The notes beneath the pieces were generated by a model. The model ran no database searches. It saw only the letters and a program-made list of their open reading frames with translations, and had not been told where the DNA came from. Of a stretch of DNA of 64,000 nt, positions 15,681 through 24,420 are shown in pieces. Position 1 is the stretch's first letter. Each line of letters opens with the position of its first letter. Source of the stretch: Chakrabartyella piscis (GTDB lineage: Bacteria > Bacillota > Clostridia > Lachnospirales > Anaerotignaceae); the NCBI GenBank assembly GCA_030067835.1, contig CP092441.1:372001-436000 (forward strand), read 5' to 3'. A program made the position numbers and the translations under genes.

Positions 15681-16307
15681 TCACAATGGAGTGTTATAAT
15701 ACTGTTGTTTTTCATGACAGACACATTCATCCGTATCTTTGAAGGAAATAACACCATTTTCAATTTTTTCAATGATGACCAAAGAATCTACAAAATATCC
15801 CATGTCACGTAGCATTTCGCCACCACCTTGGAATTCCTTTTCGATGACAGCAGTAATGGCACAGACAGTACCACCAGCTTGTGCCACCAAGTCAGCAAGT
15901 CCTTTTGCAGCTTCTCCATGTGCCAAAAAATCGCCAATGATCAATACACGATCCCTAGCAGACAAGCAACATTTGGAAATGACAGCAGTGGAGCAAGTAC
16001 CATCAATGAAAGATTTCACTTTTGTTTGATAGTATGCATCGCCTGTGGTGCTACACAAGGTTTTTTTTGCATAGACAACAGGTGCCAAATCAAAATACAT
16101 AGAAGTGACAGATGCAATGGCAATGCCAGATGCTTCCATGGTCAAAATTTTATTGATGCCCAAATGCCCAAAACGACAATAAATTTCTTTGCCCAATGCC
16201 TTGAGTAATCCGATATCCAGTTGATGGTTTAAAAAAGAATCAACTTTGACAAGATCTGTTCCAAGAAGAACGCCATCATTGATGATTCTGCTCTTTAGTA
16301 ATTCCAT
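15681..16307 (-). CDS. xpt: xanthine phosphoribosyltransferase
   Basis: A 208-residue type I phosphoribosyltransferase for purine salvage: xanthine plus PRPP gives XMP. The PRPP-binding loop reads VLIIGDFLAHGEAAKGL (about 120-136), in the place of the family's VLIIDDFLANG; here the second acidic residue of the usual pair is Gly-Asp rather than Asp-Asp. The start MELLKSRIINDGVLLGTDLV matches Xpt. GAGGAG lies 8 bases before ATG 16307. Purine riboswitches often precede xpt, but I found none in the 16308-16420 leader. It is monocistronic with its own terminator. Confidence 0.88.
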   Translation of the reverse strand: MELLKSRIINDGVLLGTDLVKVDSFLNHQLDIGLLKALGKEIYCRFGHLGINKILTMEASGIAIASVTSMYFDLAPVVYAKKTLCSTTGDAYYQTKVKSFIDGTCSTAVISKCCLSARDRVLIIGDFLAHGEAAKGLADLVAQAGGTVCAITAVIEKEFQGGGEMLRDMGYFVDSLVIIEKIENGVISFKDTDECVCHEKQQYYNTPL

Positions 16308-16852
16308 AAAATAGTCTCCTCAAGTTCCAATTTTTAGTGGTATCTATATTATAGTAGGGTAATTGCATCATGTAAATAGGGCTCATGTGGATTGTATACT
16401 ATTGTATGTGCAGTAATTTTGTCACTTATACAATATGTCAAAAATTTGATAAGTGTTTCATTGGTTTTATTGAAAATGTATAAAAGATTGTACTGAAATA
16501 AATACAATATTGCGGGGTGGCAATTTTTGACCATCATTTTTTTGGTCAATATTTTTGGAGAGTTATACATATAATTTATGGTTATCTGAAGAAAACTTTA
16601 CATTTGCTATATTTTTTTCATACTATCATAGAAAAAATGTATGGAAAATAAAACTAATTTGCATGCATTATGGGTCAAAATATAGAAATTGCGAAAAGTT
16701 GTATAAATAGCCAATTGTGCATTTTTTTGGTATTGATTTCTACACAAACCGAGTTGTATTTTTACTTTTTTCTACAAGAACATTGATTTTTGGACAAAAA
16801 CAGGAGTATACTAAAAAGAAAAACACAATTGGAATGGAAAAGGGGTATTGCA
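16308..16852. other. AT-rich intergenic region, no gene seen
   Basis: About 545 bases, very AT-rich, without GTAGGG hairpins, unlike most gaps in the window. It should contain the promoters of xpt and of the gene at 16853, but I cannot assign a convincing -35/-10 pair. Confidence 0.5.
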
Positions 16853-17311
16853 ATGGATTTTTTTGAAAAACTAGGTGAAATGGCAAAGAATGTATCTGAA
16901 AAAGCAGAAGATGGCTTGGAAATCAATCGCTTGCAAGGTGAAATTTCCATTGCAAAAGGCAACATCCAATGCTACAAACAGGAGCTTGGAGAATATTTTT
17001 GGGCGAAATTTGTTTTAGGCGAATTGGATGATGAGGAAGCGGCTTTGATTTGTGACAAAGTGGTTGGTAGTCAGGATTGTATCAAAACATTGGAAGCAGA
17101 AATTGAACAAGTGAAACAAAATCGCAAAGTACAAAAGGAAGAAGAACGTTTGGCAAAGGTACAAGAACCAGAAACGAGTGTTACACCAGAAATGGAAAGT
17201 GAGCCAAAAGTGGTTGTGGCGACACTTGCTGGTTGTTGCAAAAATTGTGGACAACGTGTGTCAGATGGTCAGAAATTCTGTGGATATTGTGGAAAAGAAG
17301 TAGAGAAGTGA
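16853..17311 (+). CDS. zinc-ribbon protein with N-terminal coiled coil
   Basis: A 152-residue protein. Residues ~1-105 are mostly helical with heptad character (FFEKLGEMAKNVSEKAEDGL; EINRLQGEISIAKGNIQCYK; TLEAEIEQVKQNRKVQ). A Pro/Glu/Thr-rich linker follows, then a C-terminal zinc ribbon CKNCGQRVSDGQKFCGYCGK (about 126-146). ATG 16853 has AAAAGGGG upstream; an open extension to 16790 lacks a ribosome binding site. Similar small coiled-coil/zinc-ribbon proteins are common in Firmicutes but poorly understood. The family and function are not assigned here. Confidence 0.75.
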   Translation: MDFFEKLGEMAKNVSEKAEDGLEINRLQGEISIAKGNIQCYKQELGEYFWAKFVLGELDDEEAALICDKVVGSQDCIKTLEAEIEQVKQNRKVQKEEERLAKVQEPETSVTPEMESEPKVVVATLAGCCKNCGQRVSDGQKFCGYCGKEVEK

Positions 17312-17398
17312 CAGCCAATGGCTTGGTTGTAAGACGATTTCCGTTTATTGAGAGCAAAATATAAGTCCCAATTAAAGATAAAAGGGTTTTTATATATT

Positions 17399-17443
17399 GT
17401 AGGGGACGCATTGTATGCGTACCGAAAGTGGAATGCATAATTT
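17399..17443. repeat. GTAGGG-type hairpin (GCATTGTATGC variant)
   Basis: Stem ACGCATT/TATGCGT, followed by a diverged second arm (GAAAGTGGAATGCAT). Related composites lie at 25410-25465 and 47184-47240. Confidence 0.6.
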
Positions 17444-17488
17444 AAGATATGTTCATACATATTAGGTCTCATTTAGTTTAATTGGGAC

Positions 17489-17525
17489 AATAAAAAAGTC
17501 ATAGGTTGTATGCCCATGACTTTTA
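17489..17525 (-). terminator. rho-independent terminator of the TolC-family gene
   Basis: Minus strand: AAAAGTCATGGG, short loop, CCTATGACTTTTTT. Confidence 0.75.
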
Positions 17526-17539
17526 TTTTATTGCTCAGA

Positions 17540-18682
17540 TTACAAGATGGTTGTATTTTCCAATCTAAACACTTGGAGTGCATAGCTGCGTTCCAAAGAA
17601 GCAATTTCATTTTCTGCTTGCACAACAGTGAGTGCTGCTTGATCCAAAGCAAGTTGTGTGATATTGCCAACTGCGAAATTGGTTTCTGCCAAAGCATAAT
17701 CTTTTTCTGCTTGTGCCAAATCAATGACTGCTTCGTTGTAGCTCAATTCCATTTGTTGCAATTGGATATACGCAGAACGAATGGATTCTTCTTTTGTGGT
17801 TTTTGCATTTTTAAGATCCAATTTTGCTTTATCATAGTTGTAGCTATTGGCATCTGTTTGTGTTGTAGTTGTTGCTACAGACAAGAAGTTTTTGTCAAAT
17901 TCTGCACTATCCACAGCCAATTCATATTGTGCAATGGACATATCGCTTTTGAGTGCAAATGTCACAAATGTATCCATGTTATCAATGGTATACACTTCGT
18001 ATTCAAAAGGATTTTCAATGTTGTAACGTTCATCAGTGGAGAAACCCAACAAGTTATTCAAAGTGATGAATTGGCTTTCTATACTCAAATCCAATTGTGC
18101 AACACTGCTGTACATGGAATCCAAGGATACCTTTGCTTGATCCAAAGTATAATCACTGATCATACCAAGGGAATGTTTCAGTTCAGATTGTGCATAGGAG
18201 GTTTCAGAAGTTGCAATCATAGCTTCCATAGATTCAATGCTTTCATATGTGCTAAACAATGTAGAGAAGGCATTGAGCAATGTCAACTCTGCTGTCAATT
18301 CCAAGGTTGCTTCGTTGAGTTTGGAGCTTTCTGCACTGCTGGTGATGTCATAAATGGAAGATTTATAGGAATACACAGATACATCTGCCCATTGTTGATA
18401 ATCAGCTGTTGGAACTGCAAAGCTACCATAACTATCCCAAACACGTTCTTTTTGTACTTGCAAGTAATCTTCGTAAATTTCGATTTGACTTAAGCTAATG
18501 CTGTTGTCCAAGAGCAATTCAATTGCTTCATCCAATGTCAAAACATCATCTTCAATCACTTCTTCTGCTTCTTCTTGTGCAGCAGTGTCCACTGTTTCTG
18601 CAACTTCTTCGGCATAAGCAGTTGTAGAAAGCATACCCATTGCCAAACCAAGTGCGATGATTCTATTCATATTTTTTTTCAA
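17540..18682 (-). CDS. TolC family protein
   Basis: A 380-residue protein with a signal peptide (MNRIIALGLAMGMLSTTAYA) and an acidic N-terminal segment. The TolC-type duplicated long-helix architecture follows: VLTLDEAIELLLDNSISLSQ is the classic 'A...A...N..L' start; YAQSELKHSLGMISDYTLDQ and ALAETNFAVGNITQLALDQA are paired helical repeats. TolC proteins form envelope-spanning export tunnels in diderms. Versions with this fold also occur in clostridia, where the role is unclear. The TTG at 18682 is preferred as start because GGAGGAAC lies 7 bases upstream; ATG 18670 is too far from it. No MacA/MacB or RND partner is nearby. Confidence 0.8.
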   Translation of the reverse strand: MKKNMNRIIALGLAMGMLSTTAYAEEVAETVDTAAQEEAEEVIEDDVLTLDEAIELLLDNSISLSQIEIYEDYLQVQKERVWDSYGSFAVPTADYQQWADVSVYSYKSSIYDITSSAESSKLNEATLELTAELTLLNAFSTLFSTYESIESMEAMIATSETSYAQSELKHSLGMISDYTLDQAKVSLDSMYSSVAQLDLSIESQFITLNNLLGFSTDERYNIENPFEYEVYTIDNMDTFVTFALKSDMSIAQYELAVDSAEFDKNFLSVATTTTQTDANSYNYDKAKLDLKNAKTTKEESIRSAYIQLQQMELSYNEAVIDLAQAEKDYALAETNFAVGNITQLALDQAALTVVQAENEIASLERSYALQVFRLENTTIL

Positions 18683-19014
18683 AATAGTTCCTCCTAAATC
18701 AAAATTATTTGTACATTGTTTTACCATAAAACCAATTATAACATACATTTTGAAAAATGCTAGTGACTTAAGCATATCTTAATCTAAAATTTGTGATACT
18801 CTCATTTTGGAGGGCGTTGCCTTTAGTGAAGAGTGAAAAATGAAGAGTGAAGAGTGGATACAGTTATAAACTAAAAAACGCTACAATCGTAGGGGGTGGG
18901 TTTCCCATCCCATCATAAACAACCATGACACATAAAAATAATGCAATTGCACAAATTGCCATAACACTCAAAAAGGTGCAACAGCCAAAACCATTACACC
19001 TCATCATTCTTATT
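18683..19014. other. intergenic region with repeats
   Basis: It contains short degenerate GAAGAGTGAA direct repeats (about 18827-18857) and a GTAGGG-type hairpin (18889-18911, GGGTGGG...CCCATCC). A TATAAT lies on the minus strand near 18730-18740, likely the -10 of the TolC-family gene. No ORF. Confidence 0.45.
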
Positions 19015-19827
19015 TTATTTGCCACTGATGCCATCAATATCTACAATTTCTGCAACATGGGTTTCTTCCAATGAAATTTCACAAATGGTGGAGAACATAT
19101 CTGTTTGGTCACTCAAATAAAATTCATGTTCTTTTGTTGCAGCATCATCATGAAGTGCATTGTGTTCCGCCAAAAAAGCACCCACACGTCCAGCAGTTGC
19201 TTTTGCAGGGTCCACCAAAGTGACACCATCACCAACCACATCACCAATGCATTGTTTCAACAAAGGGTAGTGTGTACATCCCAAAACAAGGGAATCTATG
19301 CCAAAATCCAAAAGTTCTTGTAAATATTCCTTTGCAGTTAGGTGTGCAATTTCGTTGTTTGTCCAACCAGCTTCTGCCAAAGGTACAAACAAAGGACATG
19401 CCTTGGAGGAAACAGAAACATCACCATCCAGAGCACAAAGCATTTTTTCATAAGCACCAGCACGCACAGTACCAGCAGTACCAATGACACCAATTTTCTT
19501 GTTTTTGGTGGAAGCAAGTGCTTCGGCAACACCAGCATCAATCACACCAAAAATAGGTACATCAAAGGTGGCTTGCAATTCTTCCAAACTATTGGCGCTG
19601 GCAGTGTTACAAGCAACAATAATCGCTTTTACATTCTTTTTCAATAAAAATTGCACATTTTGCTTGGAGAATTTGGTGACTGCTTCCTTGGATTTGCTAC
19701 CATAGGGCAAATGTGCTGTATCACCAAAATAAATCATCTGTTCTTTGGGCAAAACCTTCATCACTTGTTTGGCAACGGTTAAGCCGCCAACACCAGAGTC
19801 AAAGATGCCAATGGGTCTATTGTCCAT
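19015..19827 (-). CDS. murI: glutamate racemase
   Basis: A 270-residue cofactor-independent racemase that makes D-glutamate for peptidoglycan. The motifs are GIFDSGVGGLTVAKQ (catalytic Asp region), YFGDTAHLPYGSKS, the first catalytic Cys in IIVACNTASAN (about residue 73) and the second in LVLGCTHYPLL (about 184). ATG 19827 has AGAAGG upstream. It lies 150 bases downstream of ddl on the same strand, with a GTAGGG hairpin in the gap, so the two D-amino-acid wall enzymes are neighbours and may share a transcript. Confidence 0.95.
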   Translation of the reverse strand: MDNRPIGIFDSGVGGLTVAKQVMKVLPKEQMIYFGDTAHLPYGSKSKEAVTKFSKQNVQFLLKKNVKAIIVACNTASANSLEELQATFDVPIFGVIDAGVAEALASTKNKKIGVIGTAGTVRAGAYEKMLCALDGDVSVSSKACPLFVPLAEAGWTNNEIAHLTAKEYLQELLDFGIDSLVLGCTHYPLLKQCIGDVVGDGVTLVDPAKATAGRVGAFLAEHNALHDDAATKEHEFYLSDQTDMFSTICEISLEETHVAEIVDIDGISGK

Positions 19828-19898
19828 AAGAATACCTTCTTTTTATAGTTGTCTCCTTCTAAAATAAGTGGATTTGCATGAAATACCATCATGGGTTT

Positions 19899-19926
19899 GT
19901 AGGGGTGACCCTGTGTGGTCACCCGT
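19899..19926. repeat. GTAGGG-type hairpin
   Basis: Stem GGGTGACC/GGTCACCC, loop CTGTGT, between ddl and murI. Confidence 0.7.
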
Positions 19927-19979
19927 TTTTCAGGCTTGGGAACACTTATAGTAAAAGGGAATTATAGTTTATATTGCTT

Positions 19980-21038
19980 TTAATGACAGGTCAACGCAAG
20001 TCCAATCAATTCTTCCAACAATTTTGAAAGTGGTAAACCAACTGCTTCCCAAAGTTTTGGATACATGCTGATGGAAGTGAATCCAGGCATAGTATTGATT
20101 TCATTGAACAATACACGATTGGTGCCTTCTTCCAAGAAGAAATCTACACGAGCCAAACCTTGACAATCCAATGCAAGGTATATTTTCTTTGCCACACGTT
20201 GGATTTCTTTGGTCACTTCTTCTGGAATATCTGCTGGAATCACAGTTTTGGATTCGTTGTTGTTGTATTTTGCATCGTAATCGTAAAATTCAGCTGCTGC
20301 CAAAATTTCACCAGCACAACTGACAATTGGTTTTTCATTGCCCAAAACAGAGCATTCCAATTCTCTACCAACAATGGCTTTTTCTACAAGGAATTTGTGG
20401 TCATGATCCAATGCCAAAGCAATTGCAGCCACCAATTCTTCGGTGCTTTCTGCTTTGCTGATACCCACAGAAGAACCTGCATTTGCTGGTTTCACAAAAC
20501 AAGGATATCCCAATTTTGTTTCGATTCGTTTGATGCATTTTTTCAATGTTGCAGCATCTGCTTTGGTGAATGCAAGGTAATCTGCTTGTGCAATTTTTGC
20601 ATTCTTTGCCAAAAGATTGGTGTATGCTTTATCCATGCAAGCAGCACTGGACAAAACGCCACAGCCCACATAAGGAATTTGTGCCATTTCAAACAAACCT
20701 TGAATGGTACCATCTTCACCATATTTACCATGTAAAACAGGGATTACCACATCCACAGGAATTTCTTTGATTTGATTGCCCACCAATTTGAGGATGGATT
20801 TGTGTGTTGCATCAGGGCTTAGAATTGCAGGCAAAGCGTATTTTTCCCATTCACCTGTTGGAATGTGTTCTGTTGATCCTGTATAAATCATCCATTTGCC
20901 TTCTTTTGTAATGCCAAGTGTGATGACTTCATATAAATTACGATTCAAAGCGTTGATGATGGTGGTGGCAGAATTTCTGGAAACTTCATGCTCAGAAGAC
21001 GCACCGCCAAAAATCACGACTACAGTTTGTTTATGCAT
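19980..21038 (-). CDS. ddl: D-alanine--D-alanine ligase
   Basis: A 352-residue ATP-grasp ligase that joins two D-alanines for the peptidoglycan precursor. FGGASSEHEVSRNSA at the N-terminus, HGKYGEDGTIQGLFE, YPCFVKPANAGSSVGI, VEKAIVGRELECSVLG and the Mg-binding LFNEINTMPGFTSISMYPKL are all present. The Tyr/Ser sites look like a D-Ala rather than D-Lac enzyme (YVGCGVLSSA; inference). AGGAGG precedes ATG 21038. A small hairpin (TCACCA/TGGTGA, about 21056-21070) lies just upstream of the ribosome binding site and might modulate translation. Confidence 0.95.
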   Translation of the reverse strand: MHKQTVVVIFGGASSEHEVSRNSATTIINALNRNLYEVITLGITKEGKWMIYTGSTEHIPTGEWEKYALPAILSPDATHKSILKLVGNQIKEIPVDVVIPVLHGKYGEDGTIQGLFEMAQIPYVGCGVLSSAACMDKAYTNLLAKNAKIAQADYLAFTKADAATLKKCIKRIETKLGYPCFVKPANAGSSVGISKAESTEELVAAIALALDHDHKFLVEKAIVGRELECSVLGNEKPIVSCAGEILAAAEFYDYDAKYNNNESKTVIPADIPEEVTKEIQRVAKKIYLALDCQGLARVDFFLEEGTNRVLFNEINTMPGFTSISMYPKLWEAVGLPLSKLLEELIGLALTCH

Positions 21039-21627
21039 TGATAAAACCTCCTTCTCACCAGACTTGGTGAAATTACATTAGTTCCATTATATGCAAAAAA
21101 TAGGATAATGACAACAAAAATTTCTGTAAACTGCCAATTTACAGGAAAAGAATGGATTTTAGGTGTGATGTAATAGATTGTATTTGTGTTTCGGTCGATT
21201 TGTGAATCACCCCTACAAGTACCATCTGCTTCATGTTTGCGTTGTAGGGATTGGCGTCCCCGACAACCCGTTGCTTTTCAGTTATTCACCCTTCACCATT
21301 AGTCCTTAGCCCAAAAAAGCCACATCCATCCAAAAGGACAAATGTGGCAAAGAAAACAGATTCCACTTTACGTATGAAACCAACCAAAACCCCACGTTTA
21401 TTGTGTTTCATATGAAATTATTTTTGTGATACCGAGGTTTTGGTTTTGAGTCCTACGCCTCTTGATTTGTTCCATACAAATGTGCCATTGTTTGGCTTGT
21501 GTTTCGGTCGATTCGTGAATCGCTCCTACAAGTACCATCTGCTTTATATTTGCATTGTAGGGGTTGGCGTCCCCGACAACCCGTTGCTTTTCAGTCATTC
21601 ACCTTTCACCATTAGCCCTTAGTCAAA
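21039..21627. repeat. intergenic region with a ~125-bp direct duplication of composite hairpins
   Basis: A block starting GTGTTTCGGTCGATT at 21186 is repeated at 21499 (313 bases apart). Each copy holds a GATTCGTGAATC arm, CTACAAGTACCATCTGC, a GTAGGG...TTGGCGTCCCCGACAACCCG hairpin and a TTCACC...ATTAG tail. A short inverted pair lies between the copies (TTTCATATGAAA at about 21408-21418). No gene is seen. Confidence 0.6.
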
Positions 21628-22212
21628 TCAGTGTTTTCCTTTCAAAATAGGAGACAAAGATTTATACAAAACCAAAGTGATACCACAGTTGATGCCTGCT
21701 TTCAAAAGATTGAAAGGAATGATGATAGGAACCATCATACCCAAAACCACTTCCAATGGAGCACCCATAAAGAGTGGTGTCAAAATCAAATTCATGATGA
21801 TCATAGCCACTGTTTGTGTCAAAGCACCTGCAATACAAGCGATGAATGCCACTTTACGTGTTTTGTGTTTGCGATAGATGTTACCAGCCACCAAAACACA
21901 AGCACCTGTTGCAAAGATATGCATAACGATGCCAATGATGCCAGCACCACTGGAAACAGTGAGACCTTGCAAAATAGATACCACTACAGTGAGCAACAAT
22001 CCAGCCACTGGTCCAAAAGCAAAGGTACCAATCAAAATAGGCACATCTGCGGGGTCATATTCCAAGAATGCAGCTGCTGGCATCAGTGGAAAATGCACCA
22101 CAGACACCAAGATAATGGAGATTGCACCAAGCATTGCAAGGGATACCATTGTTCTTGTGGAGCGTTTTGCTTTTGTTTTTCGTGTTACGTTGTTGTTGAT
22201 TACTTGTTCCAT
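21628..22212 (-). CDS. ribU: riboflavin ECF transporter S component
   Basis: A 194-residue membrane protein with about six hydrophobic segments and the S-component pattern of energy-coupling factor importers: MVSLAMLGAISIILVSV, FLEYDPADVPILIGTFAFG (the DP.D.P motif typical of RibU), GPVAGLLLTVVVSILQ, and a charged N-terminus (TRKTKAKRSTRT). The substrate assignment to riboflavin is supported by an FMN riboswitch 320 bases upstream on the same strand. The ECF ATPases and T component are not in this window and would be shared in trans. Confidence 0.9.
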   Translation of the reverse strand: MEQVINNNVTRKTKAKRSTRTMVSLAMLGAISIILVSVVHFPLMPAAAFLEYDPADVPILIGTFAFGPVAGLLLTVVVSILQGLTVSSGAGIIGIVMHIFATGACVLVAGNIYRKHKTRKVAFIACIAGALTQTVAMIIMNLILTPLFMGAPLEVVLGMMVPIIIPFNLLKAGINCGITLVLYKSLSPILKGKH

Positions 22213-22343
22213 GTTCGTTTCCTCCGATTTGTTTGTCCAATTTTCAGGTAACAGAGAATAAATCTCTATACTTTTTCTATTGTTTTCAATGGCGGCAAGA
22301 GTAAAACCCTTGCCCTACAATTGCGTTGTTATGTTGTTTTTTC

Positions 22344-22368
22344 GTAGGGGAAGATAGCATCTTCCAGC
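22344..22368. repeat. GTAGGG-type hairpin
   Basis: Stem GGAAGATA/CATCTTCC, in the leader between the riboswitch terminator and ribU. Confidence 0.6.
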
Positions 22369-22410
22369 GAAAAACATCATCCTAAGCAATATTTCCATAA
22401 AAAAGCAAAA

Positions 22411-22437
22411 GAAAAAGCCCGAAAATCTTCAGGCTAA
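22411..22437 (-). terminator. terminator in the FMN riboswitch expression platform
   Basis: Minus strand: AGCCTGAAGATTTTCGGGCT followed by TTTTC. It lies between the aptamer and ribU, as expected for transcription attenuation when FMN is bound. Confidence 0.75.
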
Positions 22438-22532
22438 ACAATCAAAATAAAGGTCGGCAATTACATACACACCAATTCCATATCAAACGGGGATACAGAA
22501 AAAACGCATATCAAATATACCAAACTTTTATT

Positions 22533-22640
22533 CTTCTCTCATCCAGACTATACTGTCGGTTTTGGAATTGCACCAAATCCTGCGTAAAACGCTCGAGGAC
22601 TTTACCTCCGATCGGGAATTGCACCCTGCCCTGAAGAATT
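22533..22640 (-). ncRNA. FMN riboswitch (RFN element)
   Basis: On the minus strand it reads CTTCAGGGCAGGGTGCAATT, CCCGATCGGAGGTAAAGTCC, then GGATTTGGTGCAATTCCAAA, ACCGACAGTATAGTCTGGAT and GAGAGAAG. All conserved blocks of the RFN aptamer are present (GCAGGGTG, CGGAGGT, GGTGCAATTCC, GACAGT, TGGATGAGAGAAG). It precedes ribU and the terminator at 22411-22437. Confidence 0.96.
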
Positions 22641-22661
22641 TCTATATGTAATTACGAGGTC

Positions 22662-22691
22662 AGTATACAATAAATTGACCGTTTTTGTCAA
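22662..22691 (-). promoter_or_regulatory. promoter of the FMN riboswitch-ribU transcript
   Basis: Minus strand: TTGACA (22691-22686), an 18-base spacer, TATACT (22667-22662), about 20 bases upstream of the aptamer. Confidence 0.7.
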
Positions 22692-23096
22692 TATGTTTCT
22701 ACAAACTTTCTGATGTTTGATTTTGGCATTTGGAGATAAAAAAGAAACAACAATAGACAAAAACCAGAGCATTCCAGCCAATATCATTGAGTTAAGATAA
22801 AACATCTCAACCAAATGCCTACTATAAAAATGAATGGTGAATGACTATTTTTATATTGATGGTTTTAGTCTTTCACTCTTCATCCTTAGCCATTAGCTGT
22901 TATTCCAGTCTTTGCCTATTGTTTGCCAGAAGTTCCAAGAGTTGGATTTTCTGGTATACGGATGGTATCCGCATTAGGGGAAGAAGTAGAGGAGAAATCA
23001 TCTAGGGGTGGGATGACTTCTCTACAAAGAGTATTGCCCAAAATTAGATGGATATACAATAAGCATAGAAAAAATAGAAAAATATTTCATTATTAG

Positions 23097-23113
23097 TTGA
23101 TAATTATTATCAA
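23097..23113. promoter_or_regulatory. Fur-box-like palindrome
   Basis: TTGATAATTATTATCAA, with the inner TGATAATTATTATCA matching the 7-1-7 Fur consensus at all 14 fixed positions. It lies immediately upstream of the -35 of the trxA promoter. Confidence 0.6.
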
Positions 23114-23119
23114 AAACAC

Positions 23120-23148
23120 TTGCAATTGTTATTGACATATGTTACAAT
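23120..23148 (+). promoter_or_regulatory. trxA promoter
   Basis: TTGCAA (23120-23125), 17-base spacer, TACAAT (23143-23148). The Fur-like box ends 6 bases before the -35. Confidence 0.6.
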
Positions 23149-23229
23149 GAATACAAATCAAAGAAAGTACATAAATTTTACATAATTGGTAACCATAAAT
23201 GTCAAAGAACCCTTTAGGAGGTAATGGAT

Positions 23230-23544
23230 ATGCTACAAATCAAATCAGATAAATTTCAAGTAGAAGTATTGGAAAGCAAAGTGCCTGTATTGGTGGACTT
23301 TTCTGCAACATGGTGTGGTCCTTGTCAACAAATGGGGCCTGTACTCAACCAATTGTCAGCTGAACTAGAAGGGAAAGCAAAGGTATTCAAAGTGGATATT
23401 GATGAATCTATGGAATTGGCTCAAAAATATCAAGTTATGAGTGTACCAAACATGATCTTCTTCAAAGATGGCAAACCTGTAGATGCTGTTGTTGGCATCA
23501 CAGCTCCAGCTGTTTTGAAAAGCAAATTAGAAGGACTTCTATAA
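23230..23544 (+). CDS. trxA: thioredoxin
   Basis: A 104-residue thiol-disulfide reductase that keeps cytoplasmic proteins reduced. The active site is ATWCGPCQQMGP (Cys at about 29 and 32), with DIDESMELAQKYQVMSVPNM carrying the cis-Pro loop and FFKDGKPVDAVVGI following. ATG 23230 lies 8 bases after AGGAGG; the in-frame ATG at 23224 is only 2 bases from it. It is monocistronic, convergent with the MBL gene, and shares a bidirectional terminator with it. The Fur-like box upstream suggests iron- or stress-responsive control, which would be unusual for a thioredoxin. Confidence 0.93.
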   Translation: MLQIKSDKFQVEVLESKVPVLVDFSATWCGPCQQMGPVLNQLSAELEGKAKVFKVDIDESMELAQKYQVMSVPNMIFFKDGKPVDAVVGITAPAVLKSKLEGLL

Positions 23545-23636
23545 TAAACAAATGGTATGAAACCTCCAAGGTAGGGCATGGAAACCCTCCCCTACAAGCG
23601 AACCTCCCTTTATAAACTCTATCATCCTAAAAGAAA

Positions 23637-23668
23637 ACACCCTGTCCATGTGGAGAGGGTGTTTTTTC
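23637..23668. terminator. bidirectional terminator between trxA and the MBL gene
   Basis: AAAACACCCT, spacer, AGGGTGTTTTTT. T tracts on both strands serve the two convergent genes. Confidence 0.75.
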
Positions 23669-23674
23669 GTAAAA

Positions 23675-24283
23675 TTACATATAAGGATTGGATCTACGTT
23701 CAATACCCAATGTGGTATATGGACCATGACCTGGGAATACAGTGTAATCTCCATCCAAATCACGCAAACGAGCCAAAGACTTCATAATAGTACCCCAATC
23801 GCCAGTTGGCAAATCGGTTCTGCCACAAGAACCTTGGAACAATGTGTCACCAGAGAAAATTTGGTCATCCACTACATAACAAAGGCTACCTGCTGTATGT
23901 CCAGGTGTAAGCATTGCTCTAAATTCCATGGTACCCACTTGGATGATATCCCCTTCTTCCACCAAAATATCAGGATACAAAGCCAAATTGCCACCCATCA
24001 TATTGGAAAGATTGAGTCTTGGGTCTGCCAAAAGGTTTGCTTCTGCTTTGGCTGCCACCACTTGACAGTTGTATCGTTCTTTCACCAATTCCACAATACC
24101 AATGTGGTCATGGTGACCATGTGTCAACAAGATGTGTGTTGGTTTCAAATGGTTTTCTTCTATATAAGAGAACAATGGGCGTGCATTTCCATCGCAATCC
24201 ACAATGGCACAAGTTCCGTTGTCATCAGAAATGACATAACAATTGGTTTCAATTGTACCAATGGGTAAAATTTTGATTTTCAT
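23675..24283 (-). CDS. MBL fold metallo-hydrolase (glyoxalase II-like)
   Basis: A 202-residue metallo-beta-lactamase-fold hydrolase. The metal ligands are visible: THGHHDHIG (about 54-62), LTPGHTAGS, FSGDTLFQGSCGR and FPGHGPYT. The length and order match small glyoxalase II-like proteins such as YcbL/YqgX, which hydrolyse thioesters, but the glutathione-binding C-terminal domain of true GloB is absent. The start MKIKILPIGTIETNCYVI is typical, with AGGAGG upstream. The natural substrate is unknown. Confidence 0.9.
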   Translation of the reverse strand: MKIKILPIGTIETNCYVISDDNGTCAIVDCDGNARPLFSYIEENHLKPTHILLTHGHHDHIGIVELVKERYNCQVVAAKAEANLLADPRLNLSNMMGGNLALYPDILVEEGDIIQVGTMEFRAMLTPGHTAGSLCYVVDDQIFSGDTLFQGSCGRTDLPTGDWGTIMKSLARLRDLDGDYTVFPGHGPYTTLGIERRSNPYM

Positions 24284-24299
24284 ATGTGTAACCTCCTAG

Positions 24300-24385
24300 A
24301 GTTGTATATTACGGGTGGATATGGAATCCACCCCTACAGTTTGATTTTGGGTTGCGGTATGGGTAACCCATACCCTACAGTTGCG
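24300..24385. repeat. two hairpin repeats upstream of the MBL gene
   Basis: The copies are at about 24314-24341 (GGGTGGATAT/ATCCACCCC, reverse orientation) and 24353-24380 (GGTATGGGT/ACCCATACC), followed by the motif GACCACCGACCACT. Confidence 0.6.
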
Positions 24386-24420
24386 TGGTTTTGGGGTTTC
24401 TGACCACCGACCACTATATT

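Noticed and set aside
16308-16420. Purine riboswitch upstream of xpt
   Set aside because: The conserved purine-aptamer segments (TATAATC..., junction bases, closing stem) are not present on the minus strand leader.
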